Shown: piece after piece, positions 8,040-16,899 of the stretch
How positions within the stretch are numbered: position 1 is the first letter of the stretch
Layout: every line of letters begins with the position of its first letter
DNA from: OCS116 sp051531935
Lineage (GTDB): Bacteria > Pseudomonadota > Alphaproteobacteria > Rhizobiales > OSC116
DNA length: 64,000 bases
NCBI GenBank assembly: GCA_051531935.1
Contig: JAOPTR010000007.1
Location: forward strand, 124,001 to 188,000
Direction of reading: 5' to 3'
Notes under the pieces: model-generated
The model's database searches: none
The model's input: the letters and a program-made list of their open reading frames with translations, nothing else
What the model was told of the DNA's origin: nothing
Position numbers and translations under genes: made by a program

Positions 8040-9235
8040 TGGATATGAGTGAAACAAGTATATCAACCAAAGACCAAAAACTAAAAGAAGCTTATTTTAC
8101 CGCATCTCAAGGCCAATTAATTTGGCAACGGTACAAAAAAAATAAGTCGGCACTTATTGGCGCATGGGTATTAATAATTCTGGTGCTGTCAGGTATTTTT
8201 GCACCGTTTTTAACCCCTTATGATGCCACCATTTCGGGGCGTGATAAAGAATATCTAAATGGCGCGCCGCAAGTGCCAAGTTTCTGCGATGATAATGGCT
8301 GCTCATTAAGACCATTTATCTATAGTTATGAGCGCACCCGCTCTATCAAAACCAATTTTCGTTGGGTTACCGAAATCAATACCGATATCGAATCCCGTCG
8401 CTACGTAGAATTTTTTGTCGAAGGGGTTAGTTATACTTATCTCAAATTCGATATTAACCTACCAGGCGACGCGCTCGATTTCACCATTCCTGGCCTTACA
8501 TTCAATACCCATTTATTTGGCGTTACCAAAGGCCAAATTCACATTTTTGGTACCGATAGCACAGGTAAAGATATTTACTCCCGTACCCTAACCGCCATCA
8601 ATACCAGTATGGCTGTTGGCACCATTGGCGTGTTTATTGCCTTTGTTATGGCGTTGTGCATTGGCGGTGTAGCAGGTTATTATGGCGGGTGGATAGACAG
8701 CAGCCTGCAAATGATTACCGACACAGTGCGTACCATTCCAAGCATTCCACTATTTATGGCATTGGCGGCTTTCATCCCGCCCGAGTGGAGTGCCGAGGCG
8801 CGATTTTTCTTCATATCTATGGTTCTGGGGCTTATCAATTGGCCAACCTTGGCAAGGCGGGTGCGTACACATTTACTCACCGAACGCAGCCAAGAATATG
8901 TGCTAGCAGCTCAGCTTAGTGGCGCATCAGGCGCACATGTCATCCGTAAGCATTTATTACCAAGCTTCACGTCTTATATCATTGTCGATTTGGTCATTTC
9001 ATTCCCCTATATGGTGCTGTCTGAAACCGCTCTAAGCTTTATCGGCCTTGGCCTCAAAGACCCTGTAAATTCATTAGGTGTTATGCTGCAAAATGTAACA
9101 AGTGCCGATGTTCTACTTAATTATCAATGGTATTTTATTCCTGTTATTTTCTTCATTGCATTGGTTTTGGCCTTTGTATTTGTTGGCGATGGCCTGCGTG
9201 ATGCTGCCGATCCATATGGGAGCAGCAATAAATGA
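8039..9235 (+). CDS. ABC transporter permease, DppC family with periplasmic insert
   Basis: A 399-residue permease, about 100 longer than a usual DppC. After the first membrane helix (about residues 35-58, ALIGAWVLIILVLSGIFAPF) comes a long periplasmic insert to about residue 165 containing a CDDNGC pair, then the standard core beginning HIFGTDSTGKDIYSRTL with five more helices and the EAA-type loop (AAQLSGASGAHVIRKHLLPS). Such inserts occur in YejE-like members and may shape docking of the large binding protein. The ATG at 8039 overlaps the upstream stop; the ATG at 8045 is an alternative. Its 3' end overlaps the next gene by ATGA, so translation is probably coupled. Confidence 0.88.
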   Translation: MDMSETSISTKDQKLKEAYFTASQGQLIWQRYKKNKSALIGAWVLIILVLSGIFAPFLTPYDATISGRDKEYLNGAPQVPSFCDDNGCSLRPFIYSYERTRSIKTNFRWVTEINTDIESRRYVEFFVEGVSYTYLKFDINLPGDALDFTIPGLTFNTHLFGVTKGQIHIFGTDSTGKDIYSRTLTAINTSMAVGTIGVFIAFVMALCIGGVAGYYGGWIDSSLQMITDTVRTIPSIPLFMALAAFIPPEWSAEARFFFISMVLGLINWPTLARRVRTHLLTERSQEYVLAAQLSGASGAHVIRKHLLPSFTSYIIVDLVISFPYMVLSETALSFIGLGLKDPVNSLGVMLQNVTSADVLLNYQWYFIPVIFFIALVLAFVFVGDGLRDAADPYGSSNK

Positions 9236-10233
9236 CCCAATTAATAGATGTGCAAAATCTCACACTACAATTTAAAACCGATGAAGGTCTCATTACAGCG
9301 GTAGATGATGTTTCATTCTCCATCGCCCCGGGCGAAGTCTTAGGCTTGGTTGGCGAAAGCGGCAGCGGCAAATCCGTCACCGCAAAATCGCTGATGAAAC
9401 TAAACCCCGGCAATGCAGTTTATAGCGATGAAACTAAAGTAAACCTTCATTTAGAAGGTCAAGATCCCATTGATATTATGCAGCTAAATTCTGCAAGGGA
9501 TATGAAAGTCGCTCGTGGTGGCGCCATTTCAATGATTTTCCAAGAACCAATGGCAAGCTTTGCTCCCGCCCTCACAATTGGCGATCAAATGGTTGAGCAA
9601 TTGCTCATTCATACCGATTATAATAAAGCCAGAGCCAAAAAACATTCTATCGAAATGTTAGATCGCGTCGGTATTTCCGATGCCGATAAACGCTTTGATC
9701 AATTTGCGTTCGAGCTTTCGGGTGGCATGCGCCAACGCGCTATGATCGCTATGGCACTATCTACGCGCCCAAAACTACTAATTGCCGATGAGCCAACAAC
9801 CGCGCTCGATGTCACTATCCAATTGCAAGTGATTGATCTGATGAAAGATTTGGTCAAAGAATTTGGCATGGGTATATTATTCATCACCCATGATTTGGGC
9901 GTTATTGCCCAAACAGCCGATAATGTTGCGGTTATGTATCTCGGTAAAATAATCGAGAAGGGCAGCGTACGCGATGTATTGCGCAACCCAAGCCATCCTT
10001 ACACGCAAGGCCTTATTGATGCCCTTCCAAGGTTAGATAATCTCGATGCGCCGCTAAAAGCCATCTCGGGTGACATTCCATCCCCGCTAGAACGCCCCAA
10101 AGGCTGTGTATTCCACACCAGATGCCCCAAAGATATGCCAAGCGCATGCCAAAGCAAAGTGCCAAGCTTTATTGACCTAGAGCCAAGCCACACAGCCGCA
10201 TGTCATTTGTTAGACAAAGAGGCCACATCATGA
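9232..10233 (+). CDS. ABC transporter ATP-binding protein, DppD family
   Basis: A 333-residue ATPase of the peptide/nickel importer class. It carries Walker A (GESGSGKS, about residues 43-50), Q-loop (FQEPM), signature (LSGGMRQR), Walker B with catalytic Glu (LLIADEPTTALD) and the switch His (FITHDLG). The C-terminal oligopeptide extension has the cysteine-rich motif around FHTRCPKD that in this family can hold an iron-sulphur cluster. Together with the following ATPase it powers import of the substrate brought by the protein at 4894-6933. Start and stop overlap its neighbours by four bases. Confidence 0.92.
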   Translation: MTQLIDVQNLTLQFKTDEGLITAVDDVSFSIAPGEVLGLVGESGSGKSVTAKSLMKLNPGNAVYSDETKVNLHLEGQDPIDIMQLNSARDMKVARGGAISMIFQEPMASFAPALTIGDQMVEQLLIHTDYNKARAKKHSIEMLDRVGISDADKRFDQFAFELSGGMRQRAMIAMALSTRPKLLIADEPTTALDVTIQLQVIDLMKDLVKEFGMGILFITHDLGVIAQTADNVAVMYLGKIIEKGSVRDVLRNPSHPYTQGLIDALPRLDNLDAPLKAISGDIPSPLERPKGCVFHTRCPKDMPSACQSKVPSFIDLEPSHTAACHLLDKEATS

Positions 10234-11243
10234 GCCAAGATCATAAAAAAATACCACTCATTAAGACCACAGGCCTCTCCGTTCATTACCCATTGCGCAA
10301 CAATAAGCTATTTGGCAAGCCGCCGGTGGTGCGCGCTGTCGAGGGCATAGATATAGAAATAGCCGAAGGCAGTTTCTTCGGTTTGGTGGGCGAAAGTGGC
10401 AGTGGTAAAACCACGTTAGGCCGCGCCTTACTAAAAGCCGCCCCCATCACTCATGGCACAATTGAATATAATGACGATGAAGCGAATTATAATATTGCTG
10501 ATATCAGCAAGGCCGATCTAAAACAATATCGCAAACGCGCACAGCTTATATTTCAAGATCCATATGCAGCGCTCAGCCCGCGCATGACGGTGCGCGATAT
10601 CATTGCCGAGCCATTAGAAGTGATGGGCATCACCAAAACGCGCGAGGAAACCGATGCCCGCGTGCGCGAGATTGCCGCCAAATGCCGCCTTAGTTTAGAG
10701 CATTTACGTCGTTTCCCTCATGCCTTTTCAGGTGGTCAAAGACAACGCATATCCATCGCCCGCGCTTTGGTATCAAACCCAAAATTTGTTGTGGCTGATG
10801 AAAGTGTTGCTGCTTTGGATGTTTCCATTCAAGCCGATGTGCTGAATTTGCTCAAAGACATTCAATCCGAAATGGGCGTGGCGTTCTTGTTTATCAGTCA
10901 CGATCTAAGTGTGGTGGCACATGTGTGCGATCATGTTGCTGTTATGTATTTAGGCCGCATTGTCGAGAGCGCACCCACACGCGAGCTTTTTGCAAATCCG
11001 CGCCATCCTTATACCCGCGCATTGCTCAGCGCCATTCCGTCGCTCGATCCTGATGACAGGGGCAAAGCCCAAAAGCTAGATGGAGAAATTCCATCGCCAA
11101 CCAACCCACCTTCTGGCTGTAAATTTCATACAAGATGCCCAAACGCACAGGATAAATGCAAAAGTGACGAGCCGAAATTAGAAACCCAAGGCGAACACGG
11201 TGTTTCTTGCCATTTCTGGCAGGATTTAATGCCCGATGCCTAA
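10230..11243 (+). CDS. ABC transporter ATP-binding protein, DppF family
   Basis: The second ATPase of the importer. I place the start at the ATG at 10230, which overlaps the previous stop (ATGA), rather than at an in-frame start 30 bases earlier; this gives 337 residues. Motifs are complete: Walker A GESGSGKTT, Q-loop FQDPYAAL, signature FSGGQRQR, Walker B VVADESVAALD and switch His (FISHDLS), plus the C-terminal FHTRCPN extension with several Cys. The Walker B region reads ADESVAALD instead of ADEPTSALD, a common DppF-type variant that keeps the Glu. The gene ends the operon and meets the opposing hydrolase gene with overlapping stop codons (11240-11243). Confidence 0.92.
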   Translation: MSQDHKKIPLIKTTGLSVHYPLRNNKLFGKPPVVRAVEGIDIEIAEGSFFGLVGESGSGKTTLGRALLKAAPITHGTIEYNDDEANYNIADISKADLKQYRKRAQLIFQDPYAALSPRMTVRDIIAEPLEVMGITKTREETDARVREIAAKCRLSLEHLRRFPHAFSGGQRQRISIARALVSNPKFVVADESVAALDVSIQADVLNLLKDIQSEMGVAFLFISHDLSVVAHVCDHVAVMYLGRIVESAPTRELFANPRHPYTRALLSAIPSLDPDDRGKAQKLDGEIPSPTNPPSGCKFHTRCPNAQDKCKSDEPKLETQGEHGVSCHFWQDLMPDA

Positions 11244-12793
11244 TGGCTAAGCGTTCCGTCTGGAGTCACCGCAAAATCCGAAAGCCTACGGTTCGCGTAG
11301 CGCAACCGATGGTTCAATAATTTCTGTGTCATAGCCAGTAATATTGCACTTGCATCCGCATCATTGGCTAAATTCACCATTTCGTTCGGGTCGTTTGCTA
11401 AGTCAAATAGCAAAGGCGGCAGCCCACCGTTAAAGTGTACAAGCTTATAATCATCATCCCGAATGATAGATAGGTTGGCATCATGTAAACTCAGCCCCAA
11501 TTGCTGTTGCCAAGGTGTTGCTTTTGCAGGTTCGCCAAAGTCTAGTTCGGTATAAATATGAGTGCGCCAGTTTTCAGGCTTATCACCATGCAAAAACGCC
11601 ATCAAACAATGCCCGTCAAAGCTGTTGGGTTGGGTTAAACGATCTCCCAAGCCCGCCCAGCGCATCATCGTTGGCATCAGGTCAATGCTTTCTGAAAATT
11701 TGTTTATAGATGTGCCATGACATTCCGCATGGTTGGGGTCGCGTATAATCAATGGCACATGAGTGGCCGCTTCATAAATAGTGTGTTTGCCCCATTGGTG
11801 GTGATCTCCCAACATTTCGCCATGGTCAGCCGTTAATACAATCAGAGTGTCATCATATTCACCAGTGGCTTTTAAATGTTCAATAATCCGTCCTATATGG
11901 TGGTCAACTTCAGTCACCATTCCCATATAAACCGAGCGCGCTGTCGCAATTACATGCTCATCTTGTGCGTTGCAATTTTCAGGCAATCCAATGTCACCGT
12001 CAAAGAATGTTTTATGTTTGATAATCTCTAAATATATCGCCAAATAAGGATGCACAGCATATTCATCAGCCAAATCATCATGTTTTATTGGCGCGGGAAT
12101 CTCCGCATTCTTATACATTCTATTGTAAGGTTCAGGGGCCACCAAAGGCGGGTGAGGGCGCAAATATGTAACATGTGCAAACCAACCTTCTCCTTTGCGC
12201 ACGCTCAATTCTTTTATCACTTCATCTGTTAAAAAAGCGGTGTCACTGTCTGCGGCTTTGTAAAATGTGGGGTCGTCTAGTTGTGGCTCTACACCTTCTG
12301 GCGTCTGCGGAATAAAAAACTCTTCATAACACGGAATGTCATATCCCTTAGCTTTAAGTGATGCCCGCCACGGGTAACTACTTTCAGAGCGCATTTCTAA
12401 TTTTTCAACCCAACCAGGCATCAACGCTTCATAATCACGTAAAGCAGGGTCGTCTTTGTGCAAAACCGTTGGGTCGCCACTGGTGTCGGTATAGCCAAAC
12501 AACATTGGCTCATAGCCTGCTTTACGCATTTCGCGTGCTAGGTTTGGGGTGTCATAAGCCAATGGCGCGCCATTGCGCACACTGCCATGGTTAAACGCAT
12601 ATTGCGCGGTTAAAATAGATGCCCGCGCTGGCCCACAAGGGTTCACAACCGAATAATGCTTTTCAAAGCTCACCGCATCATCGCGTAAAGCGCGTATGTT
12701 GGGCATGGCAACTTTTTTTTCCAATGCCCCAGATACACAATCAGCTCGTAATTGATCAATAATGATAAAAAGAATATTTTGTTTATTTGCCAT
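11240..12793 (-). CDS. Alkaline phosphatase-superfamily hydrolase, phosphonate monoester hydrolase (PMH)-like
   Basis: A protein of about 517 residues with the formylglycine sulfatase fold: metal-binding IIIDQLRAD at the N-terminus, the CxPxR motif as CGPAR (Cys near residue 53) that would be converted to formylglycine, and TADHGEMLGDH. The segments ASILTAQYAFNHGSVRN, YTDTSGDP, RPHPPLVAPEPYNRMYK and the C-terminal NRRLSDF region resemble rhizobial phosphonate monoester hydrolases/phosphodiesterases more than typical arylsulfatases or choline sulfatase. PMH enzymes hydrolyse phosphonate monoesters and phosphate diesters, often with side activity on sulfate esters. No signal peptide is visible, so it should act in the cytoplasm. 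It is the last gene of the pta-ackA-SGNH-PMH operon, 5 bases after the esterase gene. An ATG three bases upstream (12796) is possible, but the Shine-Dalgarno spacing favours 12793. Confidence 0.8.
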   Translation of the reverse strand: MANKQNILFIIIDQLRADCVSGALEKKVAMPNIRALRDDAVSFEKHYSVVNPCGPARASILTAQYAFNHGSVRNGAPLAYDTPNLAREMRKAGYEPMLFGYTDTSGDPTVLHKDDPALRDYEALMPGWVEKLEMRSESSYPWRASLKAKGYDIPCYEEFFIPQTPEGVEPQLDDPTFYKAADSDTAFLTDEVIKELSVRKGEGWFAHVTYLRPHPPLVAPEPYNRMYKNAEIPAPIKHDDLADEYAVHPYLAIYLEIIKHKTFFDGDIGLPENCNAQDEHVIATARSVYMGMVTEVDHHIGRIIEHLKATGEYDDTLIVLTADHGEMLGDHHQWGKHTIYEAATHVPLIIRDPNHAECHGTSINKFSESIDLMPTMMRWAGLGDRLTQPNSFDGHCLMAFLHGDKPENWRTHIYTELDFGEPAKATPWQQQLGLSLHDANLSIIRDDDYKLVHFNGGLPPLLFDLANDPNEMVNLANDADASAILLAMTQKLLNHRLRYANRRLSDFAVTPDGTLSH

Positions 12794-12801
12794 CATTTCA
12801 C

Positions 12802-13437
12802 CTATGTAATGATATTAAAAATCGCCTCAGCTAATTTAGTATGTTCCGCGCTGGCCCAATGAATGCCATCAACTTTAGATGTCTTAATATGAGCACCTGC
12901 ATCCAGATAATGCACACCCGCTTCCGTGGCAAAATGCGCATAATTAACGGCTAATTCATGCGACATGGCTTCGGCCTTATCAAAAATTTCCATCGGCTGG
13001 TCGCATTCATCCAATATTGGGGGCGGGCAGATCATCAAAATTTGTGGCGTTTTACCACCCGTTCCCACTTCAACACCATTGGCCTTCACGTCGTCAATAA
13101 GCACTTTAGCGCCCAGAGCAATTTCCCGTGCATTTTTGCCAAATCGGTTTTTTAAATCATTTGTTCCCAACATAATAATCACCCAGTCGAGTGGCTTATG
13201 GCTGTGCAGAATAGCTTGCAATGGCATGCGGCCATTTTTCCAATCACCTTCAATCGGGTCGTTGCTCACTGTGGTGCGGCCATTTAACCCTTCTTCAATT
13301 ATCCGATAATCCGTACTGCCCAAAAGCCCTTGCAAAACACTCGTCCATCTCACACCTAGCGGATAACGACCGTCATCATGCCCCTCAACCGATGCGCCCC
13401 AAGTGTTGCTATCGCCATAACATAATATATTTTGCAT
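12802..13437 (-). CDS. SGNH/GDSL esterase (arylesterase-like)
   Basis: A 211-residue SGNH hydrolase with all four blocks: GDSN with nucleophile Ser10, GLNG with Asn52, GTND at 91-94, and DGIHW with Asp190 and His193. The GDSNTWG start and overall length match the arylesterase/acyltransferase group that includes the mycobacterial enzyme MsAcT. It lacks a signal peptide, so its substrate is presumably intracellular. It lies 9 bases after ackA and 5 bases before the PMH-like gene, in one operon. Release of acetate from an acetylated substrate would feed directly into AckA and Pta; this is inference from context. Confidence 0.88.
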   Translation of the reverse strand: MQNILCYGDSNTWGASVEGHDDGRYPLGVRWTSVLQGLLGSTDYRIIEEGLNGRTTVSNDPIEGDWKNGRMPLQAILHSHKPLDWVIIMLGTNDLKNRFGKNAREIALGAKVLIDDVKANGVEVGTGGKTPQILMICPPPILDECDQPMEIFDKAEAMSHELAVNYAHFATEAGVHYLDAGAHIKTSKVDGIHWASAEHTKLAEAIFNIIT

Positions 13438-13446
13438 TTCATTCCC

Positions 13447-14619
13447 TTAATTTGTCAATTCAATCACATGCGTGGCTATCATTAACTCTTCGTTGGTTTT
13501 CATAGCCCATAACTCAACTCGGCTGTTTGCCGCGCTAATGCGCATGGCACCTTCGTTGCCCATATTTGTATCATTTGCAGCGCAATTCAGTTCAGCCCCA
13601 AGCCACGATAATTTATCGCAAATTTTAGCCCGTATTAAACTCGAATTTTCACCAATGCCACCGGTAAATATGACCGCGTCAACACCATCCATGCTTGCCA
13701 TAAAACGCCCAATCTGCTCGTTAATGTTATAGCAAAAAGCATCAACCGCAAGCTTAGCATTCTCATTGTCCGATGCCGATAATTCAGCCATATCATTGGT
13801 CATGCCAGATATACCCAATAAACCAGATTCATTATAAAGAATATGCTTCAGCTCGCCAATGCTCATGCCCTCATTTTCAAGCAGATGAAAAATCACCCCA
13901 GGGTCTATACTGCCTGAACGCTTGCCCATAATTGCACCGTCCAAAGCCGTAAAGCCCATGCTTGTCACAAAGGATTTGCCGTTTTTAATGCCGCACAAAC
14001 TCACCCCATTGCCCATATGTGCCACAATCACATTTTTATATTTTCCAGTAATCTGACTGTTTATATATTCGTAAGATAAACCATGAAATCCATACCGCTT
14101 TATGCCCATTTCGCGGATATTTTCAGGCAATGGCATCAGTTGTGAAAATGGGTTTAAAGTCTGGTGAAACCCTGTGTCAAAACAACCAATTTGCGGCAAG
14201 TGCGGCATGGTTTCAAATAGGTAGTCAACCGCAGCCAGATTATGTGGTTGGTGGTTAGGTGCTAATTTTGTAAGTTTGCGCAACTGTTCTAAATTCTCAG
14301 CATTTAGGCTGACAGGTTGTGTAAACTCAGTACCACCATGCACAATTCTGTGCCCAACCGCGGCAAAGTCATCAAAGCCCAATGCCGCAATTCTGGCCAA
14401 TATTAGCTTCACACAGTCCTGATGCGTAAAACCCACAGGCAATGTTTCATTGGCAATTCGAGCACCCAATTCATCATTAATTTTCAGGCGGGCAGCTTGG
14501 TTTTTTTCACCCACATTAGACACCGCAAAACTCAATCGTTTCGCTGGCGAACCAACCGCATCAAATAAAGCCGCTTTCACGCTAGATGAACCCGCATTGA
14601 TTACTAAAATCAAGCTCAT
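13447..14619 (-). CDS. ackA: Acetate kinase
   Basis: A 390-residue acetokinase-family protein that interconverts acetate plus ATP and acetyl phosphate. The N-terminal VINAGSSSVK phosphate-binding motif, IVHGGTEF, GFDTGFHQT, YGFHGLSYEY, and the C-terminal FTGGIGENS are all present. I choose the ATG at 14619 (MSLILVINAGSS), which overlaps the upstream pta stop (ATGA); longer in-frame starts would add about 22 residues unlike the family. The close relative butyrate kinase is less likely from these motifs but substrate range is not proven. Its position between a phosphotransacylase and an esterase gene suggests use in acyl salvage as well as overflow metabolism. Confidence 0.93.
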   Translation of the reverse strand: MSLILVINAGSSSVKAALFDAVGSPAKRLSFAVSNVGEKNQAARLKINDELGARIANETLPVGFTHQDCVKLILARIAALGFDDFAAVGHRIVHGGTEFTQPVSLNAENLEQLRKLTKLAPNHQPHNLAAVDYLFETMPHLPQIGCFDTGFHQTLNPFSQLMPLPENIREMGIKRYGFHGLSYEYINSQITGKYKNVIVAHMGNGVSLCGIKNGKSFVTSMGFTALDGAIMGKRSGSIDPGVIFHLLENEGMSIGELKHILYNESGLLGISGMTNDMAELSASDNENAKLAVDAFCYNINEQIGRFMASMDGVDAVIFTGGIGENSSLIRAKICDKLSWLGAELNCAANDTNMGNEGAMRISAANSRVELWAMKTNEELMIATHVIELTN

Positions 14620-15569
14620 GCGCCAAACGCAACATTGCCGCGCTCCAAATAAGCATAATATAATTGCGCCAATGCCGCACTGCATAACCTTGCATGCAAA
14701 CCATCCGCACGACTGGTTAAAATAAGCGGCACTTTTGCCCCAATCGCAATCCCTGCTGATTCCGCCCGCGCTAAATATTCAAGCTGCTTATACAGCATAT
14801 TACCTGTTTCCAAATCAGGCGTTAGCAATATGTCAGGGTCACCCGCCACAGGCGAAACAATGCCCTTAATGTCAGCGGCTTTGCGCGATATTGCATTGTC
14901 AAACGCCAATGGTCCATCCACAATACCGCCTATAATTTGTTTACGGTCAACCATTTTGCACAAAGCCGCAGCATCAATGGTCGATGGAATATTGGGGTTC
15001 ACACTTTCAACAGCGCTTAATATCGCCACTTTCGGCAAATCAATGCCCAAAGCATGTGCCAAACTAATGGCGTTTTGCAATATATCAGCCTTGGTTTTTA
15101 AATCAGGTTCAATGTTAATGGCCGCGTCAGTGATGAATAAAAACTTATGATAATTCGGCGCATCAATTACAAATGTATGGCTTAAACGGCGTTCAGTTCT
15201 AATGCCATTGGTGCGGTGCAATACAGGTTTTAAAAATTCGTCAGTGTGTATAGCGCCTTTCATAATGCTTTTGGCAGTGCCTTCGCGCACAAGTTCAACG
15301 GCTTTTGCAGCAGCGGCATGGCTGTGCGGCACGTCAATAATCTCAAAGCCTTTTATGTCCTCGTTCAACTCTTCGGCAACGGCTTCAATTTTGTCCTTAG
15401 GGCCAATTAATATTGGGTTTAATAGCTCAGCTTTGGCCGCTTCTAATGCCCCATCAAGTGAATGCACATCAACAGGGTGCACAATGGCGGTGCGTCTTGG
15501 GCGCAGGCCTTTGGCTCTTTCTAATATCGCTTCATATCTATTGGCCAGTGGCCGCGCGTCATGTCGCAT
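14616..15569 (-). CDS. pta: Phosphate acetyl/butyryltransferase family protein
   Basis: A 317-residue phosphotransacylase (PTA_PTB family), passing an acyl group between acyl phosphate and CoA. Family features include the SIMKGAIHTDEFLKPVL and RLSHTFVID segments and ITDAAINIEPDL. It resembles the C-terminal phosphotransacylase half of bifunctional hydratase-phosphotransacylase proteins, here free-standing. The ATG at 15569 has GGAAAAG upstream; an in-frame start 72 bases earlier adds an atypical tail. It is the first gene of the operon and shares its stop with the ackA start. Acetyl is the likely acyl group given ackA, but butyryl or other short chains cannot be excluded. It diverges from the galM-like gene. 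Confidence 0.87.
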   Translation of the reverse strand: MRHDARPLANRYEAILERAKGLRPRRTAIVHPVDVHSLDGALEAAKAELLNPILIGPKDKIEAVAEELNEDIKGFEIIDVPHSHAAAAKAVELVREGTAKSIMKGAIHTDEFLKPVLHRTNGIRTERRLSHTFVIDAPNYHKFLFITDAAINIEPDLKTKADILQNAISLAHALGIDLPKVAILSAVESVNPNIPSTIDAAALCKMVDRKQIIGGIVDGPLAFDNAISRKAADIKGIVSPVAGDPDILLTPDLETGNMLYKQLEYLARAESAGIAIGAKVPLILTSRADGLHARLCSAALAQLYYAYLERGNVAFGA

Positions 15570-15704
15570 GTCTTTTCCGTTCAATTGTTGTCTGTTAAGT
15601 TTGGCAAATTTCCGCAATGTCGGCAAGCAGTTTATCAGCAAAATTTGCTTTTATTCTGCGGCAAAACAGCCTATGACTTTAGATGAAAATTCAGAGGGAA
15701 TATC

Positions 15705-16778
15705 ATGACAGCATCAATTACAGTTAAAGATTTTGGCACATTAGAAAACGGTCAAAAAATTCAACATTTCACCTTAGATAATGGCAATGGCTGTCAAGTA
15801 GGCATTAGCGAATATGGCGCCATCATTACGAGCGTGCAATTCCCCGATAAAAACGGAAAAAGTGAAGAAGTCAGTTTTGGTTTTGATAATTTACCCGACT
15901 ATGTAAATAGCCAAGGTTCATTTGGCATCACCGTTGGCCGTTATGCCAACCGCATCGCAGGCGCACAATTTGAGTTAAATGGCAAAATCTATAAATTGGC
16001 AGCCAATGAAGGTGAAAACCAATTGCATGGTGGCGATGATGGTTTTGGATTCCAGCCATTTAAAGGCACACAAATCAAAACCGATAACGGCGTTGCTATT
16101 AAGCTAGAACGCCTAAGTCCCGATGGCGAGGCAGGCTATCCAGGCGATCTTATGGTTGCGGTTATTTATGCCTTAAGTGCCGGTAACATTCTAACCATCA
16201 AATATGAAGCCACAGCCAATCAAGACACTTATGTGATGATGACCAATCACGCTTATTTCAACCTAGATGGCTTAGCAGATGAAGGCAAAACTTCGGTTCT
16301 AGATCATGAGGTGACTTTGCACGGTAGTTTCATCGTGCCGATTGATGCCCAATCTATCCCCACTGGTGAACTTCGCCCTGTCGATAATACGCCGTTCGAT
16401 TTGCGCCAACCAACCCTCATCCGCAAAGGCACCGAAAACCCCGATGCCGAAATGCGCCAAGTCAATAATGGCTATGACATTAGTTATGTAATCGGCGCAG
16501 ATGATGGCAAAATGAAAACCCACGCCTATGTAAGGGCAGCTCATTCTGGTCGTGCCTTAAAAGTGGTTAGTACGCAGCCATGCGTTCAATTTTATTCAGC
16601 GGTTAATTTGGGCAAAACCCAACTTCAAAATGGTAAAATAGTCAATAAATATGCAGGTTTTTGTCTAGAGCCACAAGGCTATACAAATGGCCCAAATATC
16701 GCTCATTTTCCCACCAATCCATTGCGCGTTGGCGAAATTTATTCGCAGGTGATTGAATATCATTTCATAACCGAATAG
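15705..16778 (+). CDS. galM: Aldose 1-epimerase
   Basis: A 357-residue mutarotase that interconverts alpha and beta anomers of hexoses. The GalM landmarks are present: TVGRYANRIAGAQFELNG, ENQLHGGDDGFG, the catalytic His region TNHAYFNLDG, and the catalytic Glu region FCLEPQGYTNGPN near the C-terminus. There is no signal peptide, so it is cytoplasmic. The ATG is preceded by AGAGGGA. It stands alone, divergent from the pta operon with about 135 bases between start codons, and could share regulation with it. A weak AT-rich hairpin (about 16783-16804) follows. Confidence 0.93.
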   Translation: MTASITVKDFGTLENGQKIQHFTLDNGNGCQVGISEYGAIITSVQFPDKNGKSEEVSFGFDNLPDYVNSQGSFGITVGRYANRIAGAQFELNGKIYKLAANEGENQLHGGDDGFGFQPFKGTQIKTDNGVAIKLERLSPDGEAGYPGDLMVAVIYALSAGNILTIKYEATANQDTYVMMTNHAYFNLDGLADEGKTSVLDHEVTLHGSFIVPIDAQSIPTGELRPVDNTPFDLRQPTLIRKGTENPDAEMRQVNNGYDISYVIGADDGKMKTHAYVRAAHSGRALKVVSTQPCVQFYSAVNLGKTQLQNGKIVNKYAGFCLEPQGYTNGPNIAHFPTNPLRVGEIYSQVIEYHFITE

Positions 16779-16849
16779 CTCATCTTTATTTTAAAATAAG
16801 TTTTCTAAATTTCGATTCAACGCTTGACTCATGTTGACAATCCAAGTTA

Positions 16850-16864
16850 GAACAAAAAGAGAAC
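16850..16864. promoter_or_regulatory. LexA (SOS) box
   Basis: GAACAAAAAGAGAAC reads GTTCTCTTTTTGTTC on the other strand, a perfect GTTC-N7-GTTC, the alphaproteobacterial LexA operator. It sits 36 bases before the ATG at 16900 and just downstream of candidate -35 sequences (TTGACT 16824-16829, TTGACA 16834-16839). I could not assign a convincing -10. Binding here would block the imuA-imuB-dnaE2 transcript until DNA damage. Confidence 0.88.
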
Positions 16865-16899
16865 ACGAAGCTAAAATAAGAAAAATAAAGAGTCAAATC

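Noticed and set aside
11240..12793. Naming the hydrolase a choline or aryl sulfatase
   Set aside because: The CxPxR motif is shared by all formylglycine enzymes, but the segments after it and the C-terminus follow phosphonate monoester hydrolases more closely.
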